Below are positions 35,455 through 46,476 of a stretch of 64,000 nucleotides of DNA, one piece after another; position 1 is the stretch's first letter, and each line of letters opens with the position of its first letter. The notes below the pieces were generated by a model. The model searched no databases. It was not told where the DNA came from and saw nothing but the letters and a program-made list of their open reading frames with translations. The stretch is taken from assembly GCA_021371855.1 (NCBI GenBank), contig JAJFVL010000055.1, forward strand, positions 205,926 through 269,925, in the 5' to 3' direction. The DNA is from Bacteroidales bacterium (lineage in GTDB: Bacteria > Bacteroidota > Bacteroidia > Bacteroidales > VadinHA17). A program made the position numbers and the translations under genes.

Positions 35455-38400
35455 ATGCAAAAAAGTTCTATTGTTTTATTCTGTCGAAGATGTTTACCTG
35501 TCATCTTCAAGAGAATAAATTTAATTATCTTTTTTATGCTGATCACAGTTGCTTCTGTATCAGCTAAGAATCATTCAAAATCTGCTGATGCAACTTCTGA
35601 ACCGGAATCAGGTACATCAGATTTGCAGCAGCAGGGTACAATTACCGGTACTGTGGTTGACTCAAAAGGAGAGCCAATTATTGGTGCAACTGTTATGGTA
35701 AAAGGGACAACTATTGGAGTCCTTACAGATATATCAGGTAAATACACCTTACCTAATGTTCCGTCAAATGCCACTTTATCCATTTCTTATATAGGTATGG
35801 CATCACAGGAAATCGCATTGGAAGGTAAGTCCAGGCTTGATGTTACTCTTAAAGAAGCAACATTAGCTTTGGATGAGGTTGTAGTTATCGGATATGGAGT
35901 ACAGAAAAAAGAGAGTGTCGTAGGTGCCATTTCCCATGCAACCAGCGAGGAATTACAGCGTTCAGGCACTGTTACCGACTTTAAGCAGGCTCTGACCGGA
36001 CAGATGCCCGGGTTGGTCACATTAACAGCCTCCGGTGAACCGGGTGGTACCGGCAGAGGAACCAGTGCAACCAATATCTTTATCCGTGGTATGAATACCT
36101 GGAACGGTGGTCAGCCTCTGATCCTGGTCGACGGAGCAGAAAGGGGTATGGATAACATCGATGTAAATGAAGTAGAAAATATTTCAATATTAAAAGATGC
36201 TTCAGCAACAGCAGTTTTCGGTGTTAAAGGTGCAAACGGTGTTATTCTCATCACCACTAAAAGGGGTGCCACCGGAAAGCCGAAACTCTCCTTCACTTAC
36301 AATGCGGTTGGCAAGATGCTTTCGAAACTGCCGAAAACAATGGATTCGTACGACGCTATTCTTACAAGGGATGAAGCAATTGAACGTGAGGTTGTTCTCA
36401 ATGAACCATCATGGGGCGATTATATTCCTACGACAATAGCTGAAAGATATAGAAAGCCACAAACAGCGGAAAATTCCGAAATATACCCTAATGTTAACTG
36501 GCAGGATGCTTTGTTCAAGAAAGTTGGCATGTCGCACAGGGCTGCACTGGATATCCAGGGAGGAACAAAAAAAGTCAGTTATTTCGGATCATTGGCCTAC
36601 CTTCACGAAGGTGATATGTTCAAAGAATATGAGAATTATAAAGGATACAAACCAAATTACAACTTTGACCGTTTTAACTTCAGAAGTAACCTCGATTTCA
36701 AACTCACAAGGACAACTACTTTAAAGGTAAATCTTTCAGGATATTACAGTCTGAAGAACACCAACTACAATAATGAAGGAAGTACCGGTTCCGCTGATCA
36801 GTGGATGTGGGCTGCAGCCTATTCAATGCCTCCTGACCTTTATCTTCCACAATACTCTGATGGCCGTTTTGGCTGGTCAGATGTTGCAGCAAAACCAAAT
36901 CCTGTGGCTGCTGTTTATAATCTGGGTATCAGGCAGACGCGTACTACTGAACTTAACTCTGATTATCACATCGAACAAAAGCTCGATTTTATTACAAAAG
37001 GATTGAGCGCAACAGGATCTTTGTTCTACGATAATCAAATTAAATCCCAGGGCGGTATCTATGATGTTGCCAACGCTGTCCGTGGATCAGATTGTAACAC
37101 CCCTGAAAAAACCATTGATGCATCATTATACACCGGACCCGATCAGGATCCAGGTGAGTATACTACACTATGGCCATTTGCCGGTCAAAACCAGTTTGAC
37201 TGGGTATTACAACCATGGTACATAAACTCTGAAGTTATTGGTTCTGCTTTATGGGACAGTACAATTCCGATCACACGCAGGATGATGTATCAGTTCCAGC
37301 TTAATTATGCAAGGAAATTCGGAAAACATAATGTATCAGCCATGGGTCTGATGAAACGTGAAGAGTATGCAAAGGGAAGCATGTTCAAGAATTTCCGTGA
37401 AGACTGGGTATTCCGTGGAACATATGATTATAATTCGACATATTTTTTCGAAATGAACGGAGCATACAATGGGTCAGAACAATTCGGACCTGGTTACAGG
37501 TTTGATTTCTTCCCCTCACTTGCTCTGGGATGGAATGTTACAAATGAAAAATTCTGGAAGATTGACCAGATAAACAGACTTAAACTCCGTTACAGTATCG
37601 GAATGGTCGGTGATGACAACGTTTCAGGCGGAAGGTGGTTGTATGCTTCCCAGTTATCATATGGAGGCTATTCCCGTATTGGTGAGAGAACCGATGCCAC
37701 CAGTCCATACAGATTCTATAGAGAAAGTGTTGTAGGCAACCCTGATATTCACTGGGAAAAAGCTCTTAAAAATAATATTGGTGTTGAAATGGGCATATTA
37801 AAAGATATGTTTTCAATTACCTATGATTACTTTACAGAAGACAGAACCGATGTTTTGCTGGCAGGAGGTTCAAGAAGTGTCCCTGCATTCTTTGGAACAA
37901 CACCGCCAAGCGCCAATGTTGGAGAAGTTAAGTCTAACGGGCATGAGCTTGAAATTAAGTTCAATAAAAGCTGGAACACAGGATGGCATTTCTGGTCCGC
38001 ATTGTCAATTGCCCATACTGAGAATGAAATTATATTTAAAGATGATCCGGCCTTGCTCGATCCTCATCTGAAAGCTGCAGGTTATTCCATTGGACAGACA
38101 AAAACTTCAGTGAGCACAGGCTTCTATAACAACTGGGATGAAATTTATGCCAGCGTCCCCACTGAAACAGGCGACGGTTACAAACTTCCCGGCTATTATA
38201 ATTATCTCGATTACAATGCTGATGGTGTTTATAAATCATCTGAGGATGCAGTGCCATATGGTTATTCTGAAATACCTCAGAATACCTACAATTTAACTCT
38301 TGGAGGCGATTATAAAGGATTTAGTGTGACAATCCAGCTCTATGGTGTGAATAATGTTACCCGTACCTTTTCGCAGGACAACTTCCCAAGCAGTCAGGAT

Positions 38401-38742
38401 GTTGTTTTCTCCCATGTATATGATTACTGGTCAGAAGATAATCAGGATGCGACCTCTTTCCTTCCAAGATGGAAAACGTCGGGGGAGAATATCGGAAATT
38501 ATTATGTTTATGACGGCTCTTACCTGAGGCTCAAAACAGCAGAGATTGCATATACATTTGACAGTAACTGGGTTAAAAAAGCCAGTTTGTCATCTATGAG
38601 GGTGTTCCTGAACGGAAATAACCTTTTCTTCTGGTCAAATCTTCCCGATGACAGGGAAGTAGCATGGTCGGGAGGTAGCGCAAGCAGTGGAACATATCCT
38701 TCGGTTAAGCGTATTACCTTAGGTGTTGATTTAACCTTTTAA
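35455..38742 (+). CDS. SusC/RagA-family TonB-dependent glycan transporter (1)
   Basis: This is a 1095-residue outer-membrane protein. A signal peptide ends near VSAKNH, followed by a carboxypeptidase-like regulatory domain (about 62-145, GTITGTVVDSKGEPIIGATV). A plug domain includes LDEVVVIGYGVQKKESVVGA and SILKDASATAVFGVKGANGV, and the 22-strand barrel ends in an aromatic residue (VDLTF). It imports oligosaccharides through the outer membrane with TonB energy, with the SusD-like protein encoded 12 bp downstream acting as its lid. It is the first gene of the PUL operon, preceded by a long leader with operator-like repeats. Confidence 0.93.
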   Translation: MQKSSIVLFCRRCLPVIFKRINLIIFFMLITVASVSAKNHSKSADATSEPESGTSDLQQQGTITGTVVDSKGEPIIGATVMVKGTTIGVLTDISGKYTLPNVPSNATLSISYIGMASQEIALEGKSRLDVTLKEATLALDEVVVIGYGVQKKESVVGAISHATSEELQRSGTVTDFKQALTGQMPGLVTLTASGEPGGTGRGTSATNIFIRGMNTWNGGQPLILVDGAERGMDNIDVNEVENISILKDASATAVFGVKGANGVILITTKRGATGKPKLSFTYNAVGKMLSKLPKTMDSYDAILTRDEAIEREVVLNEPSWGDYIPTTIAERYRKPQTAENSEIYPNVNWQDALFKKVGMSHRAALDIQGGTKKVSYFGSLAYLHEGDMFKEYENYKGYKPNYNFDRFNFRSNLDFKLTRTTTLKVNLSGYYSLKNTNYNNEGSTGSADQWMWAAAYSMPPDLYLPQYSDGRFGWSDVAAKPNPVAAVYNLGIRQTRTTELNSDYHIEQKLDFITKGLSATGSLFYDNQIKSQGGIYDVANAVRGSDCNTPEKTIDASLYTGPDQDPGEYTTLWPFAGQNQFDWVLQPWYINSEVIGSALWDSTIPITRRMMYQFQLNYARKFGKHNVSAMGLMKREEYAKGSMFKNFREDWVFRGTYDYNSTYFFEMNGAYNGSEQFGPGYRFDFFPSLALGWNVTNEKFWKIDQINRLKLRYSIGMVGDDNVSGGRWLYASQLSYGGYSRIGERTDATSPYRFYRESVVGNPDIHWEKALKNNIGVEMGILKDMFSITYDYFTEDRTDVLLAGGSRSVPAFFGTTPPSANVGEVKSNGHELEIKFNKSWNTGWHFWSALSIAHTENEIIFKDDPALLDPHLKAAGYSIGQTKTSVSTGFYNNWDEIYASVPTETGDGYKLPGYYNYLDYNADGVYKSSEDAVPYGYSEIPQNTYNLTLGGDYKGFSVTIQLYGVNNVTRTFSQDNFPSSQDVVFSHVYDYWSEDNQDATSFLPRWKTSGENIGNYYVYDGSYLRLKTAEIAYTFDSNWVKKASLSSMRVFLNGNNLFFWSNLPDDREVAWSGGSASSGTYPSVKRITLGVDLTF

Positions 38743-38754
38743 AGATTCGTAATT

Positions 38755-40554
38755 ATGAAAAGCATAAAAATGAAATATAAATTAAATATTTTTACCGGTT
38801 CTTTAATTCTATTACTGGGTTTGAGCTCATGCGAAAGCTACCTCGACAAAGCTCCGGAAGCCACTATTACAGAAAAAGATGCATACGGGAACTTTATAAG
38901 TTTTCAGGGAGCTGTTGAAGAGCTGTACAGTTGCATCACTGACCCTAACAAAGCCGGAGCATGGAATCAGTATCTCTTTGCAGATGAAACACTTTATAAC
39001 GACATCTATGCATTTGACCAGGGTAATTACTGGAGTCAGAGCGGTTATCTGTATGGTACCAGTGTAGCCACTACAGATCTCAACAGCCGTACCAAGAGAG
39101 TATGGCCGCTTGCATGGTACGGAATCAGAAAAGCCAATCTTGCATTGTCTAAACTCCCTCTGTTGGAAGGTACACAGGAAGAAAAAGATCTCATTAAGGG
39201 ACAAGCCTTATTCTTCAGGGGCTGGTTCTATTTTGAGCTTATGAAATGGTATGGAGGATTACCATATATTGATACAGTATTGGCACCGACAGCCGACATG
39301 AAGATTCCCCGTCTTAATTACAGGGAGACAGCTTTAAGAGCAGCTGCCGATTTCAGGGCTGCCGCCGACCTTTTGCCGGAACATTGGGACAAAACGGTGG
39401 CCGGACAGGCTACACTGGGTAATAATGGCCCACGTATTAATAAATTTTTTGCCCTCGGATATCTTGGCAGGGACCTGTTATATGCTGCAAGTCCGATGAT
39501 GAACGAAGAATCGACCGGCAGTGCAACTTTCGATGCTGATCTTTGCAAACAGGCTGCTTCAGCATTTGCTGAACTTCTGTCATTGAACGACCAGACACAA
39601 ACATACAAGATGCAGACCTGGGCCACATGGACAGATAATTTCTGGGTATGGTCACCAAGTAATAATATTATGTCAGGAGGAACAGAAGTGATCATGAATT
39701 GTACAGTATATGATAAAGGAAGGGTAAGATGGTCAACAGTCGGCTTCACCTGTCCTACCCAGTTTGGTGGAAACGCCAGCAAAGTTGAGGTACCAACGGC
39801 CAATTACATTAAGAACTATGCTATGGCCAACGGTCTGCCAATTGACGATCCTGCTTCAGGTTATAATCCCGCAAATCCGTGGACGAACAGGGAACCCCGG
39901 TTTTACAGTGATATAATCATAGATGGTGATAAGATGACTGCCAGCAGTGGTGCAGGGGTTGATCAATATGCCCAGCTCTATACCGGGGGACGTCACCGCA
40001 GCGCCACCAATGGCAGTGTGACCGGATTTTATTATAAAAGATATTCTCCTTTTGGATGCAACCAATGGGATAAAAAATGGGATGCTTTTCAGGCCTATGT
40101 CCCATTCCTGAGACTTGCTGACATATACCTGATGTATTCCGAAGCTGTTCTTCAGGGTTATGGTTCCGCTTCAGCCACTGCTCCTGGTTATTCGCTTACC
40201 GCAGAAGGCGCCATTAATGTTGTCAGAAACCGTGCCAAATTACCTAATATCTCCGCTACTTACACTGGCTCTAAAGATGCATTTATGGGTGAAATCATCC
40301 GCGAACGGGCTGTTGAACTTGCTTATGAAGGAGAACGTTTTCAGGACCTGCGCCGCTGGAACCTGAACACTGAATTAAAGTACAGGGAAAAGACCGCAGT
40401 TGAATTTGACCGTGATCCGGTTACCAAAAAACCTATAAATATCACCGAGAGAGTGGTTATTACCAGGGTTGCTGAGAAAAAGCATAACTGGCTGCCTTTC
40501 CAGGTTAAATTTACCAAACAATATGAGGGATTCCAACAAAATCCTGGCTGGTAG
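38755..40554 (+). CDS. SusD/RagB-family glycan-binding lipoprotein (1)
   Basis: This is a 599-residue lipoprotein with signal ending LGLSSC. The TPR-like SusD fold shows KGQALFFRGWFYFELMKWYGG near 145 and the conserved C-terminal RERAVELAYEGERFQDLRRW. It binds the polysaccharide at the cell surface and closes the SusC-like barrel. It lies 12 bp after its partner. A second SusC/D pair follows 32 bp downstream, so a single transcript is likely. Confidence 0.93.
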   Translation: MKSIKMKYKLNIFTGSLILLLGLSSCESYLDKAPEATITEKDAYGNFISFQGAVEELYSCITDPNKAGAWNQYLFADETLYNDIYAFDQGNYWSQSGYLYGTSVATTDLNSRTKRVWPLAWYGIRKANLALSKLPLLEGTQEEKDLIKGQALFFRGWFYFELMKWYGGLPYIDTVLAPTADMKIPRLNYRETALRAAADFRAAADLLPEHWDKTVAGQATLGNNGPRINKFFALGYLGRDLLYAASPMMNEESTGSATFDADLCKQAASAFAELLSLNDQTQTYKMQTWATWTDNFWVWSPSNNIMSGGTEVIMNCTVYDKGRVRWSTVGFTCPTQFGGNASKVEVPTANYIKNYAMANGLPIDDPASGYNPANPWTNREPRFYSDIIIDGDKMTASSGAGVDQYAQLYTGGRHRSATNGSVTGFYYKRYSPFGCNQWDKKWDAFQAYVPFLRLADIYLMYSEAVLQGYGSASATAPGYSLTAEGAINVVRNRAKLPNISATYTGSKDAFMGEIIRERAVELAYEGERFQDLRRWNLNTELKYREKTAVEFDRDPVTKKPINITERVVITRVAEKKHNWLPFQVKFTKQYEGFQQNPGW

Positions 40555-40586
40555 GTCAAAGAGTTATAATATAAAAATCTTAAGAA

Positions 40587-43500
40587 ATGAAGAAAAGATA
40601 TATAAATATATTGATCGTTCTGAGTCTGGCACTTTTGCTTTTCCCGGTAAATACCTTTGCTCAAAAAGATCAGAAAGATAATTATGTGAAAGTTGAATCA
40701 GTCGTTACAGATGAAACGGGAAATCCCATTCAGGGAGCCACCGTTTACGGTAACGAAGGATCAATTGTTGCAAAAACTGATGCTTCAGGCAAATTTTCGA
40801 TTCTCATTCCGCCTCAGACAGATATTTTCATTGAATCTGCCGGACATGAATCGAGGTTTTTCAAACAGGGCGAAATAAACAATCTGAAAGCATTCCAGCT
40901 TCCAACTTCTGAGTTTATGTATGGCGAAAAAGATGATGTTAATGTTGCCTTTCGTAAAGTTAAACGAGGCGATCTTGTTGGAGCCATAACTGTAATAGAA
41001 CCTGATGAAATCAGCGAGTACGATAATAATCAATCGGTTACTTCAGCTCTTGCCGGACGTATTCCGGGAATGTTAGGCTCATCAAATATCCGCGGTATTG
41101 GCAATGCATTATTTGTAATTGACGGATTACCCCGTGATGCTTCATCACTTACCATGGCTGAAGTAGAGCAGATAACTGTTCTTAAAGATGTTAACTCTTC
41201 TATTATGTACGGCAGCAAGGGGGTCAATGGGATTGTACTTATAACAACCAAACGGGGAGAAGCCTATAAACAGAGTGTTAAAGTAAATGGCTACTATGGA
41301 GTTTCGTTACCGGTTGAACTTCCAAAGTATCTCTCGTCAGCCGATTACATGGAACTATACAATGAAGCCCGTGTAAATGACGGACTCTCAGCCCCATATG
41401 ATCTGGCAACTATCGAAAAGTACAGAACAGGGAACAAATACAGATACCCTGATGTTGATTATTATTCATCAGAATATCTTAAATCATACAGGCCTTACTT
41501 CAAAGCAACCACTGAATTGTCAGGAGGTAATGAAGTTGCCACTTATTACTCAAATATAGGATGGTCACAGACCGGAAGCCTGTTAAATTTCGGACAGGGT
41601 GCAAAGGGCGCTGAGAATGTATTCAATGTACGTGGTAATGTCGACCTTAATATCAATAAGTATGTGAAAAGTTCTATTGATGCCGTTGCTATTTTCGACA
41701 ATCTCAATTCACAGACTGGAAATTTCTGGAGTAATGCATCCACCTACAGGCCCAACCTTTTTTCACCGTTAATTCCGATTGACCTTGTAGTTCCGGGTAA
41801 TGATCTCGTTTCTTCCCGTAAAACTGATGTCAACGGGATGTATCTTCTCGGCGGAACATCAAGTTACACAACAAACGGAATAGCTGAAGGTTATGCCGGC
41901 GGTCAGCTTCAGACCATAAGACGTACATTTTCATTTAACAACAGAATTGATGCCGATCTTAACGATCTTGTTCAGGGATTGACTTTTCATACCAATTTCG
42001 GATTTGATCTGTACACAAAATATGACCAGACTGTTGATAATTCTTATTCCGTATATGATCCGGTGTGGGATGCCGATGTGGATTCAATTGTCAGTTTAAC
42101 ACAATATGGTACTGATACCCGCTCAGGCTCTCAGGCTGTAGGTGGTTCATATTTTGAGAGAAGATTCAGTTTTTACGGAGGCTTCAACTATGACAGAACT
42201 TTTAATGATGTTCACCATGTTTTCGGATCACTGGTAGGATACGGAAACAGGTTTAAAGCACAGGGTGATGAACAAGGTCAGAAGGACTTTAACTTTGGCC
42301 TCGACCTGACTTATGCTTTCAATAAAAAGTATCTGGTCAACTTCAGCGGGGCCTATCTTAATTCGGTATATCTGCCTAAAAGCGAAAAGATGGCATTATC
42401 TCCTTCATTAGGTCTGGCATGGGTCATAAGTTCTGAAGATTTCATGTCATCATTGAATTTCATTGATTATCTGAAGCTCAGGGCAACAGGTGGCATTATA
42501 AACAGCGATGCCGGAATCGGAGGTTTCTTCTATTACGATAACAGATACGGAACATCCTCAAGTTACTCATGGTATGAAGGAACTTATTCAAATTCCGGAG
42601 TAATATCAAACTATGGCGGAAACATGTCTCTTTCTTATGAAAGGCGTAAAGAGTTTAACTTCGGATTTGAAGGTCTGTTCTTTAATAAAATGATAGGAAT
42701 TGACGCAAATGTCTTTACAAGCCAGTACTACGATCAGATAACAAGACCTTCAACGATCTATCCGAGTTTTTATTCCAATTTCCTCCCTTACGCAAACTTT
42801 GACAACAATGCTTACCGGGGAGCAGAACTAGGATTAACATTTAACAAGAAAATTGGTGCTGTAAATGTAGCCGTAGGTGTAAACGCTCTTTATGCAAACT
42901 CAGAAGTTATAAAAAGAGATGAAGTATATGCAAATGATTACCAGTACAGGACCGGCCATCCTACGGATGCAAGGTTTGCCCTGGTTGCTGACGGACTTTT
43001 TGAGAATGATGAGGAGATAGCTGCACATGCTTATCAGACATTCGGAACAGTAAAACCCGGTGACATAAAATACGTAGACCAGAACAATGATGGTATTGTA
43101 AATTCTGACGACCAGGTAATCGTAGGCCGCTCTCAGTCTCCATATTCATTCGGACTGAATTTAAGGTTAAATTATAAAAGCCTGACTTTATTTGCACAGG
43201 GATACGGACGATTTGGTGCCGACACTTATATGAGCAATGCTTACTACTGGGTAGACGGAGATGATAAGTATTCTGAAACTGTTCTTAACCGCTGGACTCC
43301 TTACACCAAGGAAACTGCTACTTACCCAAGGTTAAGCTCCATTTCGAATTCCAATAACTTCCAGAACTCAACATACTGGCTTTTCAGGGACGACTATTTC
43401 GATCTCCAGAGAATTCAGCTGACCTATGAACTCCCTGAATCAGTTGCAGGAATGTTTTACATGAAACGCCTCAGCTGTTATGTTGATGCTTCAAATGTAT

Positions 43501-43595
43501 ATATGTTCTCCAAATACAGAGAAGTTAAAGACTTAAATGTTGGAAGTGAGCCTCAGTACAGGTCATTTTCTCTTGGTATTAAAACAACATTTTAA
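40587..43595 (+). CDS. SusC/RagA-family TonB-dependent glycan transporter (2)
   Basis: This is a 1002-residue transporter, about 90 residues shorter than the first. A signal peptide ends VNTFAQ. The regulatory-like domain (about 36-105) has ESVVTDETGNPIQGATVYGN. The plug has DNNQSVTSALAGRIPGMLGS and VEQITVLKDVNSSIMYGSKG, and the barrel ends GIKTTF. The plug lacks a clear DEVVVIGYG string; instead it has RGDLVGAITVIEPDEISEYD. It is clearly divergent from copy 1, so the two pairs probably import different fragments of the same polysaccharide. Confidence 0.92.
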   Translation: MKKRYINILIVLSLALLLFPVNTFAQKDQKDNYVKVESVVTDETGNPIQGATVYGNEGSIVAKTDASGKFSILIPPQTDIFIESAGHESRFFKQGEINNLKAFQLPTSEFMYGEKDDVNVAFRKVKRGDLVGAITVIEPDEISEYDNNQSVTSALAGRIPGMLGSSNIRGIGNALFVIDGLPRDASSLTMAEVEQITVLKDVNSSIMYGSKGVNGIVLITTKRGEAYKQSVKVNGYYGVSLPVELPKYLSSADYMELYNEARVNDGLSAPYDLATIEKYRTGNKYRYPDVDYYSSEYLKSYRPYFKATTELSGGNEVATYYSNIGWSQTGSLLNFGQGAKGAENVFNVRGNVDLNINKYVKSSIDAVAIFDNLNSQTGNFWSNASTYRPNLFSPLIPIDLVVPGNDLVSSRKTDVNGMYLLGGTSSYTTNGIAEGYAGGQLQTIRRTFSFNNRIDADLNDLVQGLTFHTNFGFDLYTKYDQTVDNSYSVYDPVWDADVDSIVSLTQYGTDTRSGSQAVGGSYFERRFSFYGGFNYDRTFNDVHHVFGSLVGYGNRFKAQGDEQGQKDFNFGLDLTYAFNKKYLVNFSGAYLNSVYLPKSEKMALSPSLGLAWVISSEDFMSSLNFIDYLKLRATGGIINSDAGIGGFFYYDNRYGTSSSYSWYEGTYSNSGVISNYGGNMSLSYERRKEFNFGFEGLFFNKMIGIDANVFTSQYYDQITRPSTIYPSFYSNFLPYANFDNNAYRGAELGLTFNKKIGAVNVAVGVNALYANSEVIKRDEVYANDYQYRTGHPTDARFALVADGLFENDEEIAAHAYQTFGTVKPGDIKYVDQNNDGIVNSDDQVIVGRSQSPYSFGLNLRLNYKSLTLFAQGYGRFGADTYMSNAYYWVDGDDKYSETVLNRWTPYTKETATYPRLSSISNSNNFQNSTYWLFRDDYFDLQRIQLTYELPESVAGMFYMKRLSCYVDASNVYMFSKYREVKDLNVGSEPQYRSFSLGIKTTF

Positions 43596-43614
43596 TAACT
43601 AAATATAATTAATC

Positions 43615-45390
43615 ATGAGATTAAATAAGATATATTCTTTACTATTGATATTGTCATTCGCATTGAGTTCGTGTGAAGAATTAATGGAACCCAGGGATGA
43701 TAATCATGCTACTTTTGAAAGAGTCCTCAGGGATGCTGATTTTGCTGAAGGTCTGTTAATTACAGCTTATACCAAACTTCCGACCAACGGCCTTTCATAT
43801 AATGAAGTAGCCACTGATGATGCTGTCTCAAACGTCAAGCTGAATTCATATCGTCGTATGGCTACCGGCCAGTGGTCAGCTCTTTCAAACCCTGTTAATC
43901 AATGGGATAATTGCAATTCGGGAATTCTGTACTGTAACCATTTTCTTTCAATAGTTGATACTGTTACCTGGAAATGGTCAAATGCTGAAATCTCAAAATT
44001 GATGACACAGCGTTTTACCGGAGAAGCTTATGCTTTAAGAGCTATTTTAAAATACTATCTTCTGGTTACTACAGGTGGTGTAGGTGAAAATGGAGAATTG
44101 TTAGGAATTCCTATTTACGATAAATTCATTGAAACAGAAGCAGAGTTTAATACTCCCAGATCCTCTTTTGAAGAATCAATTGCTTCGATATATGCTGATC
44201 TTGATAAAGCCCTTACTTTCCTGACTGTTGATGATTACAAAGATATCAGCAACCTTGCAGCTATTCCTGCCGGTTTTTCGTGGGTTAAGGATTATTCAAG
44301 CTATAACACTGTATTCGGCAATGTAGCTATACAGAGGATCAGCGGACGCATTGTAAAAGCTTTTAAAGCCCGTGTTGCCCTGTTGGCTGCCAGTCCTGCA
44401 TTTAATCTGACAAATGATTTAACTTTATGGGAGGATGCTGCAAATTATGCAGGGGCTTCTCTTAACAGTATTGGTGGAATAAGCGGACTTGATCCGGTAG
44501 GACAAAAATGGTATCTTTCGACCTATGTGGATGCTATTAAGATTACATCCGGTGGTGCAGATCAGAAGGAAATATTATGGAGACGGCCAAGAGGAGTTTC
44601 AAATTCACGCGAAAGTGCAAACTTTCCTCCGTCATTGTTTGGCAGTGGGAATGTTAATCCAACACAGAACCTGGTTGACGCCTTTCCTATGGCAAATGGA
44701 TATCCTATAACCGATGCCTCAAGCACTTATAATCCGGTTACCCCTTATGCCAACAGGGATCCACGCTTCGCCCTTTATATTGCTTATAATGGATGTACAA
44801 TGAAAGGTCAGAAAATAAATACCGGTATAGGTGGCGGGGTAAATGCGAAAGATTCTATAGCTACTTCAACCCGTACAGGCTATTACCTGCGAAAACTATT
44901 ACGTGAGGATGTTAATATGGACCCCAAGGCAACAACAACCAAGAACCATTATGAAATACACATGCGTTATACGGAGCTGTTCCTGATCTATGCAGAAGCA
45001 GCCAATGAGGCATGGGGACCTGACGGAACAGGTACTGTTAGTTCTTTCAAAGCCCGCGATGTGATTTCTGCTATCCGTAAACGTGCAGGGATAAAGCAAC
45101 CTGATGTCTATCTTGCTACAATAACTACCAAGGAGGCTATGCGGGAATTAATCCGTAATGAAAGAAGGATTGAACTCTGTTTTGAAGACTTCCGCTTCTG
45201 GGATCTTCGCAGATGGAATGCCGATCTGACAGAAACTGCAAAAGGTGTTAACATCAATAAAGCAGGCGATACTTTCAATTATGTAGAAGTTGAAACCCGT
45301 GATTATAATAATGAATATATGCATTACGGACCGCTTCCACAAAATGAAGTTCTGAAATTCAATGCTTTAATCCAGAATAAAGGATGGTAG
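43615..45390 (+). CDS. SusD/RagB-family glycan-binding lipoprotein (2)
   Basis: This is a 591-residue lipoprotein, signal ending ALSSC. The TPR-like core (RFTGEAYALRAILKYYLLVT) and the C-terminal IRNERRIELCFEDFRFWDLR are standard SusD features. It is 19 bp after the second SusC-like gene and pairs with it. It is not a near copy of the first SusD. Confidence 0.92.
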   Translation: MRLNKIYSLLLILSFALSSCEELMEPRDDNHATFERVLRDADFAEGLLITAYTKLPTNGLSYNEVATDDAVSNVKLNSYRRMATGQWSALSNPVNQWDNCNSGILYCNHFLSIVDTVTWKWSNAEISKLMTQRFTGEAYALRAILKYYLLVTTGGVGENGELLGIPIYDKFIETEAEFNTPRSSFEESIASIYADLDKALTFLTVDDYKDISNLAAIPAGFSWVKDYSSYNTVFGNVAIQRISGRIVKAFKARVALLAASPAFNLTNDLTLWEDAANYAGASLNSIGGISGLDPVGQKWYLSTYVDAIKITSGGADQKEILWRRPRGVSNSRESANFPPSLFGSGNVNPTQNLVDAFPMANGYPITDASSTYNPVTPYANRDPRFALYIAYNGCTMKGQKINTGIGGGVNAKDSIATSTRTGYYLRKLLREDVNMDPKATTTKNHYEIHMRYTELFLIYAEAANEAWGPDGTGTVSSFKARDVISAIRKRAGIKQPDVYLATITTKEAMRELIRNERRIELCFEDFRFWDLRRWNADLTETAKGVNINKAGDTFNYVEVETRDYNNEYMHYGPLPQNEVLKFNALIQNKGW

Positions 45391-45438
45391 GTATTAATTT
45401 GCGAAGTATTTCAAATAATAACTGGAAATAAAATAAAC

Positions 45439-46458
45439 ATGAAGAAAATATTAATAATACTGGTACTTTTTGCAGGTCTTGCAGCCTGTGAAAATTTTGA
45501 TAACGAATTTGCGGATTATAAGTTTGCATCCGTCTATTTTCCTTATCAATATCCGGTTCGGACCCTTGTGTTGGGCGATGATATTTATGACAACACAAAT
45601 GACAACAACCATAAGTTCCTGATATCAGCGGCTATTGGTGGTGTCTATGAAAATAAATCAGACCGTAATCTAAGCATAGAGGTTGATGAATCTCTTTGCA
45701 AAAATGTTCTGTTCGGAGCAGGTGCTGATACCATCCGTTTAATGCCATCGTCGTATTATACAATCAGTTCAAATGAACTGGTAATTCCTGCAGGTAAGTA
45801 TAACGGAGGTGTTGAAGTACAACTTGCTGAAGCATTTTTTGACGATCCCGACGCAATTAAATTAAATTATGTTATCCCGGTACGTATTACCGGATCTGCA
45901 GAGGGCGATTCAATTCTTTCAGGATCAACAACAAAAGCCTCACCCGATCCTCGTGCTTCCGGCGATTGGGATGTTACTCCAAAAAATTTCACCATGTTCG
46001 CTGTCAAATTCATTAATCCTTATGAGGGGCACTACCTGCACAGAGGAGTCACTGTTACAAAAGAAGTGGCAACAAATACAGTTGTCGAAACACAGACTCA
46101 GCATCAGACATACATTACTGATGATGAAGTATGGAGGTTCAAAACATCAGGTAAAAATCAGGTTACTTATACAGGGACATTGCGTTCTTCAACGCTTTCC
46201 GGCACACTTAGTATGAAACTTGACTTTGCATCAGATGGTACATGCACAGTTTCAGATGCTGGTTCCAAATACGCTGTATCTGGTTCCGGAAAATTTGTTG
46301 AAAATGGCGACAGCTGGGGCAATAAGAAAAGAAATGCCATCTACCTGAACTTTACTGCAACAAATGGCACAAATTCCATTACTGCTACAGATACACTGGT
46401 TATCAGGGACAGAGGTGTTGTACTCGAAACCTACAGCCCTGCCATTTTTGCTAAATAG
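45439..46458 (+). CDS. surface lipoprotein, DUF1735/DUF5627-like (SusE position)
   Basis: This is a 339-residue lipoprotein with signal ending AGLAAC. The first half (about 20-155) resembles DUF1735 beta-sandwich domains, with ASVYFPYQYPVRTLVLGDD, YYTISSNELVIPAGKY and INYVIPVRIT-like strands. The second half (about 180-335) is a lipocalin-like beta domain with EGHYLHRGVTVTKE. Proteins in this position after SusD usually are accessory surface glycan-binding proteins. No catalytic residues are recognised. It is the last gene before the long-loop terminator at 46477-46549. Confidence 0.75.
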   Translation: MKKILIILVLFAGLAACENFDNEFADYKFASVYFPYQYPVRTLVLGDDIYDNTNDNNHKFLISAAIGGVYENKSDRNLSIEVDESLCKNVLFGAGADTIRLMPSSYYTISSNELVIPAGKYNGGVEVQLAEAFFDDPDAIKLNYVIPVRITGSAEGDSILSGSTTKASPDPRASGDWDVTPKNFTMFAVKFINPYEGHYLHRGVTVTKEVATNTVVETQTQHQTYITDDEVWRFKTSGKNQVTYTGTLRSSTLSGTLSMKLDFASDGTCTVSDAGSKYAVSGSGKFVENGDSWGNKKRNAIYLNFTATNGTNSITATDTLVIRDRGVVLETYSPAIFAK

Positions 46459-46476
46459 TCTTGAAGATTAAATTTT